In this document: positions 20,169 through 28,344 of the stretch, in pieces
Layout of the letters: every line of letters begins with the position of its first letter
How positions within the stretch are numbered: the stretch's first letter is position 1
Notes under the pieces: generated by a model
The model's database searches: none
Seen by the model: the letters and a program-made list of their open reading frames with translations, nothing else
Told to the model about the DNA's origin: nothing
Assembly: GCF_001269905.1 (NCBI RefSeq)
Contig: NZ_LHVK01000009.1
Coordinates: forward strand, 62,001-126,000
Reading direction: 5' to 3'
DNA from: Pseudomonas corrugata
GTDB lineage: Bacteria > Pseudomonadota > Gammaproteobacteria > Pseudomonadales > Pseudomonadaceae
Length of the DNA stretch: 64,000 bases
Program-made: the position numbers and the translations under genes

Positions 20169-20457
20169 CGGGTTTTCCTTTGGCGAACGCCGCTTGCTGC
20201 TCGGCGCTGGCTTCTTGCTGGTATTGGGCTTTCCATTCGGCGTACGGCATGCCGTAGACCCTTTCACGGGCGTCATCGAGGCTGACGTCGATCTGACGTT
20301 CATCGGCAGCGGCCTTGTACCACTTGGACAGGCAGTTGCGGCAGAAGCCGGCGAGATTCATCAGGTCGATGTTCTGTACGTCCTTGCGGCTGTCCAGGTG
20401 GGCAACGAGCCGACGGAAAGCGGCGGCTTCGAGTTCGAGGCGTTGTTGGTCGTTCAT
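20161..20457 (-). CDS. DUF1244 family protein
   Basis: 98 residues from ATG 20457, chosen over the longer frame to 20508 because MNDQQRLELEAAAFRRL is the family N-terminus and has gagacc upstream. The block NIDLMNLAGFCRNCLSKWY with paired cysteines is the DUF1244 signature. Function is unknown; the domain is short, helical and conserved in proteobacteria. It lies immediately upstream of and overlaps hopJ. Confidence 0.85.
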   Translation of the reverse strand: MNDQQRLELEAAAFRRLVAHLDSRKDVQNIDLMNLAGFCRNCLSKWYKAAADERQIDVSLDDARERVYGMPYAEWKAQYQQEASAEQQAAFAKGKPDA

Positions 20458-20540
20458 GAGGGTCTCTTCGAGACAGCTGCAAGCTGCAAAATGGGTTGCG
20501 GTGATCAAGCTTACAGTGAATGGCTTGCAGCTTGTAGCGG

Positions 20541-20921
20541 CTACGGAGTCGCCCGGCTTGCCGCCAAGGTAATCGACACCGATTCGGCGAAACGCAAGGC
20601 GTGGGGTTTGTCGACTTCGACTTCGGCGTAGTGCACCGATTCGTTGGTCATGACCAGGTCCAGCAGCTCTTGGGTCAGGCGTTCCAACAGAGCGAAGCGA
20701 TTGCCTTCCACGTGGGCGATGATCGCTTTGGTGATGGTGCGGTAGTTCAGCGCGTGATCGATGTCGTTGTCGCGTACCGCTTCCTGTGCCGGGTAGAGGA
20801 TGGTCAGGTTGATCAGGACATCCTGTTTGTTGAGGATTTCATCCTCGTTGATCCCGATGAAAGTGCGCAGGCGCAGGTCCTTGACCCGGATACGCGCCAT
20901 GGCTGGCTGAAGTTGTGGCAT
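20541..20921 (-). CDS. folX: Dihydroneopterin triphosphate 2'-epimerase
   Basis: 126 residues with the FolB/FolX tunnel fold. Conserved parts are [30 protein letters not shown] and [14 protein letters not shown], and the C-terminal [17 protein letters not shown]. The longer N-terminus and the neighbours folE and folM favour FolX, which epimerises dihydroneopterin triphosphate to the monapterin form. In Pseudomonas, tetrahydromonapterin serves as the phenylalanine hydroxylase cofactor. ATG 20919-20921 directly follows the folE TAA (20922-20924) with no gap. Confidence 0.88.
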   Translation of the reverse strand: MPQLQPAMARIRVKDLRLRTFIGINEDEILNKQDVLINLTILYPAQEAVRDNDIDHALNYRTITKAIIAHVEGNRFALLERLTQELLDLVMTNESVHYAEVEVDKPHALRFAESVSITLAASRATP

Positions 20922-21482
20922 TTACTTGCTCCGTCGAATCAATTGCAGGAACTCCTGGCGAGTGGTGCTGGATTCGCGAAAAGCCCCGAGCATCACTGAA
21001 GTGTTCATGGTCGAGTTCTGTTTTTCGACACCGCGCATCATCATGCACATGTGCTGGGCCTCGATGACCACCGCGACACCGGCGGCCTGGGTAACCTGTT
21101 GCACCGCGGCGGCGATTTGCCGGGTGAGGTTTTCCTGGATCTGCAGACGGCGGGCGAACATGTCCACCAGCCGGGCGATCTTCGACAGTCCCAGGACCTT
21201 GCCCGTAGGAATATAAGCCACATGGGCCTTGCCGATGAAGGGCAGTAAATGATGTTCGCACAGGGAATAGAGTTCGATGTCGGCGACGATCACCATCTCG
21301 TCGCTGTCCGAATCGAACAGGGCGCCATTGACGATCTGTTCGACGCTTTGCTCGTATCCGTGGCAAAGGTACTGCATGGCCTTGGCGGCGCGAGCCGGTG
21401 TGTCCAGCAGGCCTTCGCGCTCCGGATCTTCACCCAGGCCGATGAGGATCTCGCGGTAATTCTGGGGCAGGGATAGCGCCAT
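20922..21482 (-). CDS. folE: GTP cyclohydrolase I
   Basis: 186 residues. Zinc ligands are C75 and H78 in [10 protein letters not shown] and C146 in QHMCMMMRG, with the same spacing as the E. coli enzyme. It converts GTP to dihydroneopterin triphosphate, the first pterin step. It lies between folM and folX in a tight operon (20-bp gap to folM, zero gap to folX), so it probably feeds the tetrahydromonapterin branch; another folE copy may serve folate synthesis elsewhere in the genome. Confidence 0.95.
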   Translation of the reverse strand: MALSLPQNYREILIGLGEDPEREGLLDTPARAAKAMQYLCHGYEQSVEQIVNGALFDSDSDEMVIVADIELYSLCEHHLLPFIGKAHVAYIPTGKVLGLSKIARLVDMFARRLQIQENLTRQIAAAVQQVTQAAGVAVVIEAQHMCMMMRGVEKQNSTMNTSVMLGAFRESSTTRQEFLQLIRRSK

Positions 21483-21502
21483 GATGGATCCTCGAAGCTA
21501 GG

Positions 21503-22213
21503 CTATTTGATGTGCCGTCCGCCGTTGACGGTCAGGGTCGTGCCGGTGACATAGGGGTTGTCCAGCAAATACCGCAGGCTCTGGTAGATGACTTCGCTAC
21601 CGGGTTCGAAGCGCAGCGCCGACTTGGCCAGGGTCCTGGCGCGATAAGCGGCGTCGTCTTCGGCCTTGAACAGTAGCAGGGCCGGCGCAATACCGTTGAC
21701 CTTGATCGCCGGAGCGAACTTCGCCGCGAACGACAGGGTCAGGCTGTCGAGCCCAGCCTTGGTGGCGCAATAAGCGATGTGTTTGCTGCTACCCTTACGG
21801 GTTACATCATCGCTGATATGCACGATATCTGCTGGGGCTGAACGCTGTAGCAACTCGGCACAATGCAAGTTGATCAGATACGGCGCAAGCATGTGCACGT
21901 TGCACATGGCGCTGAAGGCCGCCGTCTCATCGCCCGGCACTTCGACCAGCCACGCCGAGGCGTTATGTACAATGGCCCGCAACCGGTCTGTGTGCTGCTT
22001 GAGCTGTTCGATAAAAGCCAGGATCCCGCCTTCGCTGGAAAAATCGGCAAACAGCGCGGTCGCCCCCAGATCCCGGAGCACCTGTACGCCTGGACGCTCG
22101 GTGCGATAAGTGACGATGACCGGATGACCGTCTTCAAGCAATCGGCGGGCACAGTGCAAGCCGACACGCTGGGCTGCGCCGGTGAGCAGAATAGGGGCGT
22201 CGGTACTGGGCAT
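21503..22213 (-). CDS. folM: Dihydromonapterin reductase (SDR family)
   Basis: 236 residues. The short-chain dehydrogenase fold has TGAAQRVG (11-18) with the TGXXXRXG pattern typical of pteridine-reductase-like FolM, NAS near 84-86 and catalytic Y148/K152 in YCATKAG, and ends in TLTVNGGRHIK. FolM reduces dihydromonapterin to tetrahydromonapterin with NADPH. It is the first gene of folM-folE-folX and is divergent from the LitR-type regulator. Confidence 0.9.
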   Translation of the reverse strand: MPSTDAPILLTGAAQRVGLHCARRLLEDGHPVIVTYRTERPGVQVLRDLGATALFADFSSEGGILAFIEQLKQHTDRLRAIVHNASAWLVEVPGDETAAFSAMCNVHMLAPYLINLHCAELLQRSAPADIVHISDDVTRKGSSKHIAYCATKAGLDSLTLSFAAKFAPAIKVNGIAPALLLFKAEDDAAYRARTLAKSALRFEPGSEVIYQSLRYLLDNPYVTGTTLTVNGGRHIK

Positions 22214-22313
22214 GGACTGGCTCGGTTCACGGCAGAGGCGAAACTATATCAGTGACTGCGCAGTGTACCTATTTGAACCAATGGGCTGGATCATTCGTTC
22301 AGGAATTTGTCAT

Positions 22314-22337
22314 GCCGGTTTGCCGGCGGGTATTTTT
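22314..22337. promoter_or_regulatory. Hairpin plus T-run in the folM/LitR intergenic region
   Basis: gccgg-tttg-ccggc at 22314-22327 followed by gggta and seven T residues. It lies between two divergent promoters, so it may be a leader attenuator for the regulator gene or a regulatory structure. Short stem; low certainty. Confidence 0.35.
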
Positions 22338-22448
22338 TTGTTATGAAAAACGACAAATTTGAATATCGGAACGGTTTGTTCTTGTCATCTTATGACTAGG
22401 AGGGGGTAAACTGGGATCCAATTTACCAACCGGGCCTGTTGGATAAAG

Positions 22449-23408
22449 ATGAGCGTAATCACCGACGATCAGTTCGTTTTCCAAGCAGCAGCGGGCCTGG
22501 AGCGTGAAGACCTGTTTCCCATCCGCGAAGTTTCGCGACTCACGGGGGTGAACCCAGTGACCTTGCGTGCATGGGAGCGTCGCTACGGTCTTATCCAGCC
22601 GACACGTACCGAAAGCGGTCATCGCCTGTATTCCTTGGGTGATATCGAAAAGGTACGCAGCATCCTTGCCTGGATCGAACGCGGGGTCGCCGTCAGTAAA
22701 ATCAGCAAGATCCTGAGCAAGACCGAAGCGTTGCAACCTGTTTCCGCGTTGATTCCATCGGATCTGGTGAGGGTCGACTATGCACAATGGCAGCACCAGG
22801 TCGCGGTCGCAGTCTCCAACTTTGACGATGTAGAGCTGGATCGCATCTACGGGCAGATTTTTTCCAGCTACGCGGTGCCGATCGTTTTTCAACGCATCCT
22901 GATGCCGCTCTGGCAGCAACTGCTGCAACGGCGGCAGGATTTCGGACAGACCAGCGAATGGCTGTTTTTCGATGGATTCCTGCGATCGCGTGTCGCGCAA
23001 CGGCTCTTGCTCAAGCGCGAGGATCAGTCGCGACGCGTTCTGGTCAGCGCCATTGCCGGCCAGTGCCGTGAGCTGGAACTGCTGGTGACGGCACTGTATG
23101 TGTCGAAGGCGGAAGTGGGGATCAGGTTGATGACCGTCGGCCAGCCATTCGACGAACTGACCCTGGTATGCCAGAAGACTCAACCCTTGGCGCTGGTACT
23201 GGTGTCCAACCATGCACCGGTCGCCGAATTGCCCAAGCGCCTGAACAGGTTGGCCATGAGCCTGGATTGCCCGTTGATGTTGGCCGGTGATGCATCCGAC
23301 CTGATGCAGGAAAGCCTGGCAGGATCGTCGATCGGTTGCCTGGGCAATGACGGAACGGTGATTCACCAGCGCTTGCGTCAGTTGCTGGCAGGTAACCTGG
23401 ATACCTGA
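22449..23408 (+). CDS. LitR/CarH-type MerR family regulator lacking the B12 motif (class II LitR-like)
   Basis: 319 residues. MerR-type winged helix at about 23-90 (FPIREVSRLTGVNPVTLRAWERRYG; SGHRLYSLGDI). The remaining part has the helical bundle and Rossmann-like layout of cobalamin-binding regulators, but the E/DXHXXG cobalamin-ligand motif is absent: the matching position reads AIAGQCRELE. Such B12-independent LitR proteins in P. putida respond to blue light through partner LOV proteins. A short LOV protein lies 0.8 kb downstream. Candidate targets are the divergent fol operon and genes elsewhere. Confidence 0.82.
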   Translation: MSVITDDQFVFQAAAGLEREDLFPIREVSRLTGVNPVTLRAWERRYGLIQPTRTESGHRLYSLGDIEKVRSILAWIERGVAVSKISKILSKTEALQPVSALIPSDLVRVDYAQWQHQVAVAVSNFDDVELDRIYGQIFSSYAVPIVFQRILMPLWQQLLQRRQDFGQTSEWLFFDGFLRSRVAQRLLLKREDQSRRVLVSAIAGQCRELELLVTALYVSKAEVGIRLMTVGQPFDELTLVCQKTQPLALVLVSNHAPVAELPKRLNRLAMSLDCPLMLAGDASDLMQESLAGSSIGCLGNDGTVIHQRLRQLLAGNLDT

Positions 23409-23423
23409 GTGGCCCGTGTAGCC

Positions 23424-23514
23424 AGGCTCTGTAGGAAAAGCCTTGATACTCGTTCATGCAGCGTTGAGAACAGCCTCGCCTGACCTTCGTCTCAAGACTT
23501 TCCGTACAGAGCCT
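23424..23514. mobile_element. MITE-like element with 25-bp terminal inverted repeats
   Basis: The left end aggctctgtaggaaaagcct (extending to 23448) and the reverse complement of the right end, aggctctgtacggaaagtct, match at 21 of 25 positions, leaving about 41 bp between. There is no coding capacity and no obvious target duplication. Such ends suggest a relic or non-autonomous copy of an insertion sequence; it also forms a hairpin that could end the regulator transcript. Confidence 0.6.
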
Positions 23515-23546
23515 AATTCAAGCACTCGAATTAGCCGTACAGGCCC

Positions 23547-24182
23547 CTAGAGGTGCATGGCCGGATGGGACAGGCGATGCTGCTGGAGAATGTATTGACG
23601 CAGGCGCTCGGTCTCGTCCTGGTCGTTCTGGTTCAAATGATAGGCATACAGGCCTTGATCGGTTTCCCGTTCGAAGGTGCCGCGCAACGAAATCCTTTCG
23701 TAACCTGAGGGGCTGAACCAGAGAACGAATTGCTTTGGTGGTTTGGTACGGTTGCGGTTTTCCAGCAGCACACCCTTGCAAGACACCTCGTGGACCCACA
23801 AAGGCCCTGGTTGACCCTTGGCATTTTCCAGTGCTACCGGCTCCTGGAGGGTCAGTCGCCATGGGCGTACCTTCGGTCCGTCCTCGTAGATACTCGGAAC
23901 GCCCAGGCGCAAGTGCATCGCGTGGAATTCATCTTCCACAAGGTGCAACGGGAAGGTCATTTGCTGGTTTTCGAAGTTGGCTTGCAGCGTCACCTGCTCG
24001 TTGGCCGCAAGACGCGTCAGCAGGTCACGGATCTGCGACCCGCTATTGACCAGCAGGCTGGATGTCACATCCCGCTCATTCAATTGCGGAATGTGTTGCA
24101 TGGTCCGGATGAAGTCCAGCTCATCCTGGGTCAGGAGGGCGTCACGCTGCATGGTGTGCTCGAAATGATTTTGCGTTTTCAC
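23547..24182 (-). CDS. PilZ-like hypothetical protein of the light-response locus
   Basis: 211 residues from GTG 24182; ATG 24152 is an alternative, and neither start has a strong ribosome site. The N-terminal half resembles the YcgR-N/flagellar-brake arrangement (LLTRLAANEQVTLQANFENQQMTFPLHLV). The C-terminal half has RPWRL and then VHEVSCKGVLLE, a degenerate form of the RXXXR...(D/N)XSXXG c-di-GMP motif, and it ends with a helix (LRQYILQQHRLSH). It lies 22 bp downstream of the LOV gene on the same strand, so the two are probably co-transcribed. A c-di-GMP role is inference. Confidence 0.65.
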   Translation of the reverse strand: MKTQNHFEHTMQRDALLTQDELDFIRTMQHIPQLNERDVTSSLLVNSGSQIRDLLTRLAANEQVTLQANFENQQMTFPLHLVEDEFHAMHLRLGVPSIYEDGPKVRPWRLTLQEPVALENAKGQPGPLWVHEVSCKGVLLENRNRTKPPKQFVLWFSPSGYERISLRGTFERETDQGLYAYHLNQNDQDETERLRQYILQQHRLSHPAMHL

Positions 24183-24204
24183 TGGTGATTGTAGTGACTG
24201 ACCG

Positions 24205-24681
24205 TTAATTCGTCGTTTTGTTTATGCCGTTCGTCGCATTGAGATGAGCAATCGTTGCCCGGGCTTCGGCCAATTCCTTTTCCAACTGGGCAACGCGTTG
24301 TTGCGCCTTGACCTGGGCCGTCACGTCTTTTTGCACGCCCACGAAATAGGTGTGCCCATCCGCCTCGTTTTTTACCGTGGACAGCGACAACTCATTCCAG
24401 AACGGCGTGCCGTCCTTGCGATAGTTGCGAAGCACCTCTCGACAGGTACCGCCTTGCTTCAGGGTCTTGCGAATTCGCTCCAGGGACGGTTGATCACGAT
24501 CCCCCGATTGCAGAAAGCGGCAATCCTGATAAAGGATCTCGTCTCGGCTATAACCGGTCAGCCGTTCGAAGGCCGGGTTCACGTAGATCAGAATGTTGTC
24601 TTCGTCGCCTTCCTTTTCGGCGATGACGATTCCGTCATTGGAAGCATTGATCACCAATTGCATCAGTTGCGCATTGATCAT
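24205..24681 (-). CDS. Short LOV-domain blue-light photoreceptor
   Basis: 158 residues: a single PAS/LOV domain with flanking helices and no effector domain. The flavin-adduct cysteine is C54 in YQDCRFLQSGDRDQ, the LOV signature with D instead of the usual N before C. Other FMN contacts are in NPAFERLTGYSRDEI, LRNYRKDGTPFWNEL and YFVGVQKDV. A C-terminal coiled coil (about 125-150) should dimerise it. It closely resembles P. putida PpSB1-LOV. It probably modulates the nearby LitR-like regulator by light-dependent contact. Confidence 0.92.
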   Translation of the reverse strand: MINAQLMQLVINASNDGIVIAEKEGDEDNILIYVNPAFERLTGYSRDEILYQDCRFLQSGDRDQPSLERIRKTLKQGGTCREVLRNYRKDGTPFWNELSLSTVKNEADGHTYFVGVQKDVTAQVKAQQRVAQLEKELAEARATIAHLNATNGINKTTN

Positions 24682-24840
24682 GGAGCAGGTCCTTTTTCAT
24701 AGCCCATGTAGATACGGCATTATTGGAAGAAGCCGGTGCGATGTCTACGGGCCATCAGTGCTTATTGAGGGTGATCGTAGCGGCGCGGGTCAGGCTGTTA
24801 CTATCGCGTTTCTCTTTTATTCAGGCTCAGGACCAGATTG

Positions 24841-25296
24841 ATGAAAGTCGCCATCCTTTCCGGCTCGGTGTACGGCACCGCTGAAGAAGTCGCTCGACAT
24901 GCTGCCAGGCTGCTCGGCGAAGCAGGCTTTGAAATCCTGCACAATCCGCGGGTAACCCTGGCCGATATTCAGGCATTCAGCCCGCATGCCTTACTGGCTG
25001 TGACATCCACCACCGGCATGGGCGAACTGCCGGACAATCTGATGCCGCTGTATTCGATAGTCCGCGATCAACTGCCAGCGTCCTTTCGCGGCCTGCCCGG
25101 TGCGGTTATCGGCCTGGGGGATGCCAGTTATGGCGATACCTTCTGCGGCGGTGGCGAACAGATGCGAGAGCTGTTCGCCGAGTTGGGCGTGCGCGAGGTG
25201 CTGCCGATGCTGCGCCTGGATGCCAGCGAAAGCGTCACTCCGGAAACCGATGCTGAACCTTGGTTGGGCGAGTTGGTTGACGCGTTGCGTGGTTGA
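24841..25296 (+). CDS. Flavodoxin (MioC-like)
   Basis: 151 residues from ATG 24841; a TTG three bases earlier is less likely. The FMN phosphate loop SGSVYGTAEEVA (8-19) and the isoalloxazine-binding segments TSTTGMGELPDN and GLGDASYGDTFCGGG are those of flavodoxins. It is a small cytoplasmic electron carrier with unknown partners. It is divergent from the LOV gene, and the 159-bp gap may hold promoters for both. Confidence 0.9.
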   Translation: MKVAILSGSVYGTAEEVARHAARLLGEAGFEILHNPRVTLADIQAFSPHALLAVTSTTGMGELPDNLMPLYSIVRDQLPASFRGLPGAVIGLGDASYGDTFCGGGEQMRELFAELGVREVLPMLRLDASESVTPETDAEPWLGELVDALRG

Positions 25297-25430
25297 GGGC
25301 AGCGGCGGGTTCCTATGGGTGACCCGCTCGGTCATTAAGCTGGCTGCCAAGGCAACTACCGTCCCGGTAAGGGCTGACTAGACTGGTTCTCCTGTGCAAG
25401 TACTATAACGATAAGCCAGAGGTCAGAGCC

Positions 25431-26213
25431 GTGAGCGTAGCGCCCATCCAATCGACACTCAGCATCAAGGACCAGGTCAGTGCCGCTGAATGGCAAACCC
25501 GTATCGATCTTGCCGCCTGCTACCGGCTGGTCGCGCTGTATGGCTGGGATGACCTGATTTTCACCCATATCTCCGCGAAGGTTCCCGGCACCGAGGATTT
25601 TCTGATCAACCCTTTCGGGTTGATGTTTCATGAGATCACCGCCTCGAACCTGGTCAAGGTCGATCTGGCCGGCCACAAGCTGATGGATAGCCCCTACGAA
25701 ATCAATCCGGCCGGCTACACCATCCACAGTGCGGTGCACGAGGCACGAGACGATGTTGCCTGCGTGCTGCACACCCATACCGCTGCCGGCGTGGCGGTAT
25801 CGGCCCAGAAACAAGGCGTATTGCCGATCAGCCAACAGTCTTTGTTCGTGTTATCGAGCCTTGCCTATCACGCTTATGAAGGCGTCGCCCTGAATCATGA
25901 AGAGAAGGCCCGCCTGCAGGTCGACCTGGGGGATCGCAACTTCCTGATGCTGTATAACCATGGGCTGCTGACGTGCGCTGGCACCATCGCCGATACATTC
26001 CTGATGATGTTTACCTTCCAGCGTGCCTGCGACATACAAGTTCTGGCGCAGAACGGCGGGGCCGAGCTGATACCCATTGAGCCGAAGATACTGGCCGGTG
26101 CCCGGGCGATGATTGCCGGGGTCACCAAAAGCGCCCAGGGCATGGGCGGTGCGCTGGCCTGGCCAGCGTTGCTGCGCAAGCTCGATCAGCAAGACCAGGG
26201 CTACAGAAACTGA
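25431..26213 (+). CDS. Class II aldolase/adducin family protein
   Basis: 260 residues from GTG 25431 with agagg upstream. Zinc-binding histidines are H114 and H116 (VLHTHTAAG) and H177 (LYNHGLL), the class II aldolase/adducin pattern. The family contains aldolases, epimerases and decarboxylases; the NPFGLMFHEITASNLVKVD segment resembles the adducin-like branch whose substrates are mostly unknown. The stop overlaps the next ATG by one base, so the aldolase and the hydrolase are translationally coupled. Confidence 0.85.
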   Translation: MSVAPIQSTLSIKDQVSAAEWQTRIDLAACYRLVALYGWDDLIFTHISAKVPGTEDFLINPFGLMFHEITASNLVKVDLAGHKLMDSPYEINPAGYTIHSAVHEARDDVACVLHTHTAAGVAVSAQKQGVLPISQQSLFVLSSLAYHAYEGVALNHEEKARLQVDLGDRNFLMLYNHGLLTCAGTIADTFLMMFTFQRACDIQVLAQNGGAELIPIEPKILAGARAMIAGVTKSAQGMGGALAWPALLRKLDQQDQGYRN

Positions 26214-27124
26214 TGCCTATGGTCCAGATTCCGCTGCGTGTCTGGCGTCAACACGGCCAGACCTTCTTGTTCCGGGGCCACACCATTCGTTATTGGGTGG
26301 CGGGACATGGTGAGCCGCTGCTACTGATCCACGGTTTCCCCACGGCCAGTTGGGACTGGCATTACCTGTGGCAGCCGCTGGCACAGCGTTATCGCGTGAT
26401 CGCCTGCGACATGCTCGGTTTTGGCGACTCCGCCAAGCCGACGGACCACGTCTACAGCCTGCTTGAGCAGGCGGATCTGCAGCAGGCATTGCTGGCGCAT
26501 CTGGATGAGCGGCAAGCGGTACATATTCTGGCCCACGATTATGGTGACAGTGTGGCCCAGGAGCTGATCGCCCGGCATTGCGAGGCACGCATCGAGGTCG
26601 CCAGTTGTGTGTTTCTCAATGGTGGCCTGTTTCCGGAAACCCATCGTCCGGTGCTGGTGCAGAAATTGTTGCTCAGCCCGCTGGGCTGGCTGATAGGTCG
26701 CGCTTTTTCACGCGAGGGCCTGGCCAGGAATTTTCGGCAGATCTTTGGCCCCTGGCGCGGTCCCAGCGAAAGCGAACTGGATGATTACTGGAGCCTGGTA
26801 AAAAAACACGACGGGCCACGGATCATGCACAGACTCATCCGCTACATTCCCGAACGCCGCGTGCAGCGTGATCGCTGGGTACAGGCGATGCAGCGCGGCG
26901 AGGTGCCGCTGCGGGTGATCGACGGCGCTTTCGATCCGATTTCCGGTGCACACATGGTGGCACGTTATGAGGCCCTGATCCCGAATGCAGATACGGTGCT
27001 GCTGCCCGACATCGGACATTACCCACAGACCGAAGCCCCGGTGCAGGTGCTCAAGCATTACCTGGCGTTCCGTGAAAACCTCGCGGCGCCAATGCAGCTG
27101 CGGGCCTCGGTGAAGTGTCTGTGA
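26213..27124 (+). CDS. Alpha/beta hydrolase with aspartate nucleophile (epoxide hydrolase/MEST-like)
   Basis: 303 residues. The oxyanion-hole motif HGFP is at 40-43. The nucleophile elbow is H108-D109-Y-G-D rather than GXSXG, so D109 is the probable nucleophile, as in epoxide hydrolases, haloalkane dehalogenases and MEST-like proteins. The acid is likely in DGAFDPISGAH and the histidine in DIGHYPQTEAP. The substrate is unknown. ATG 26213 overlaps the aldolase TGA by one base. Confidence 0.87.
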   Translation: MPMVQIPLRVWRQHGQTFLFRGHTIRYWVAGHGEPLLLIHGFPTASWDWHYLWQPLAQRYRVIACDMLGFGDSAKPTDHVYSLLEQADLQQALLAHLDERQAVHILAHDYGDSVAQELIARHCEARIEVASCVFLNGGLFPETHRPVLVQKLLLSPLGWLIGRAFSREGLARNFRQIFGPWRGPSESELDDYWSLVKKHDGPRIMHRLIRYIPERRVQRDRWVQAMQRGEVPLRVIDGAFDPISGAHMVARYEALIPNADTVLLPDIGHYPQTEAPVQVLKHYLAFRENLAAPMQLRASVKCL

Positions 27125-27136
27125 CTGGCAGCTCCC

Positions 27137-27230
27137 TATCGCGAGCAGGCTCGCTCCCACCCTGTCCGGGTTGAACCCGAGACCAGCGTCCACCGCCAAC
27201 CCCCTGTGGGAGCGGGCTTGTTCGCGAAAG
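27137..27230. repeat. REP pair (inverted)
   Basis: tatcgcgagcaggctcgctcccac and ctgtgggagcgggcttgttcgcgaa face each other about 45 bp apart, between the hydrolase and the SDR gene. Confidence 0.8.
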
Positions 27231-27388
27231 CGCTGGGCCGGCTTGCATCGATATTGGAAGTGAAGCCGGTATACGCATCATCCCCCTGTCTTATCGCCTA
27301 CCATTCACTCTAAACCGTGTTGATTGTGACCGTCAGCCCCGTGCCTGACACTCAGGTTTTAAATCCTCGGCCTGCTGGAGTTCTGCCC

Positions 27389-28300
27389 ATGAGTGAGTCT
27401 GTGCGCTTCGAAGATAAAGTGGTAATCGTCACGGGAGCCGGCGGTGGGCTGGGGCGGGCCCATGCGCTGCTGTTCGCCAGGCAAGGCGCCAAGGTGCTGG
27501 TCAACGACCTCGGCGGCTCGGCCCAGGGGGAAGGGGCCAATGCTTCGGCGGCGGATCGGGTGGTCGCTGAAATCCGCGAGGCCGGGGGGATTGCCGAGGC
27601 GAACCACGATTCCGTTACCGATGGCGACAAGCTTGTGCAAAACGCCCTCGATGCGTTTGGCCGGGTCGATGTCGTGGTGAACAACGCCGGTATCCTGCGG
27701 GACAAGACCTTCCACAAAATGGACGACGCCGATTGGGACCTGGTCTATCGCGTTCACGTCGAGGGCGCGTACAAAGTCACCCGTGCCGCCTGGCCGCACC
27801 TGCGTGAGCAAAATTATGGCCGGGTAATCTTCACCGCTTCCACGTCCGGCATCTACGGCAACTTCGGCCAATCCAACTACGGTATGGCCAAGCTCGGCCT
27901 TTATGGCCTGACTCGCACCCTGGCTATCGAGGGGCGCAAGAACAATATCCTGGTCAACGCCATCGCTCCCACCGGCGGCACGCGCATGACCGAAGGCCTG
28001 ATGCCGCCGCAAGTGTTCGAACAGCTTAAGCCCGAATTCGTCAGCCCGTTGGTGGTGTACCTGGCCAGCGAAGCCTGCCAGGAAACCTCCGGGTTGTTCG
28101 AAGTGGGCGGCGGCTGGATGGGCAAGGTACGCTGGGAGCGCAGCCTCGGCGTCGGGTTCGATCCAAGCAAAGGCTTCTCGCCCGAAGATGTTGCTGCCCA
28201 TTGGCAACAGATCTGCGATTTCGACAACGCGGTGCATCCCAATGACAACCTGGAAGCGTTGAAGGAAATGATGGCGAACATGCAGCGTTACGCCGTGTAA
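27389..28300 (+). CDS. SDR family oxidoreductase (3-hydroxyacyl-CoA dehydrogenase-like)
   Basis: 303 residues from ATG 27389 with ggag eight bases upstream; an upstream TTG frame adds 24 residues without family similarity. It has TGAGGGLG (15-22), NNAG, the serine in STSGIYGNFGQ and Y164/K168 in YGMAKLG. The sequence and the extended C-terminus resemble the dehydrogenase domain of peroxisomal multifunctional enzyme type 2, so an acyl-CoA or steroid-like substrate is likely. In P. aeruginosa the same aldolase/hydrolase/SDR order occurs. Confidence 0.9.
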   Translation: MSESVRFEDKVVIVTGAGGGLGRAHALLFARQGAKVLVNDLGGSAQGEGANASAADRVVAEIREAGGIAEANHDSVTDGDKLVQNALDAFGRVDVVVNNAGILRDKTFHKMDDADWDLVYRVHVEGAYKVTRAAWPHLREQNYGRVIFTASTSGIYGNFGQSNYGMAKLGLYGLTRTLAIEGRKNNILVNAIAPTGGTRMTEGLMPPQVFEQLKPEFVSPLVVYLASEACQETSGLFEVGGGWMGKVRWERSLGVGFDPSKGFSPEDVAAHWQQICDFDNAVHPNDNLEALKEMMANMQRYAV

Positions 28301-28344
28301 CCTTTATTGTCTGGGCCGGTTGTCGTTGCCGACGATAACCGTGC

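Noticed and set aside
24205..24681. LOV gene as a sensor histidine kinase
   Set aside because: Only the LOV domain and short helices are present; no kinase or ATPase domain and no frameshifted remainder.
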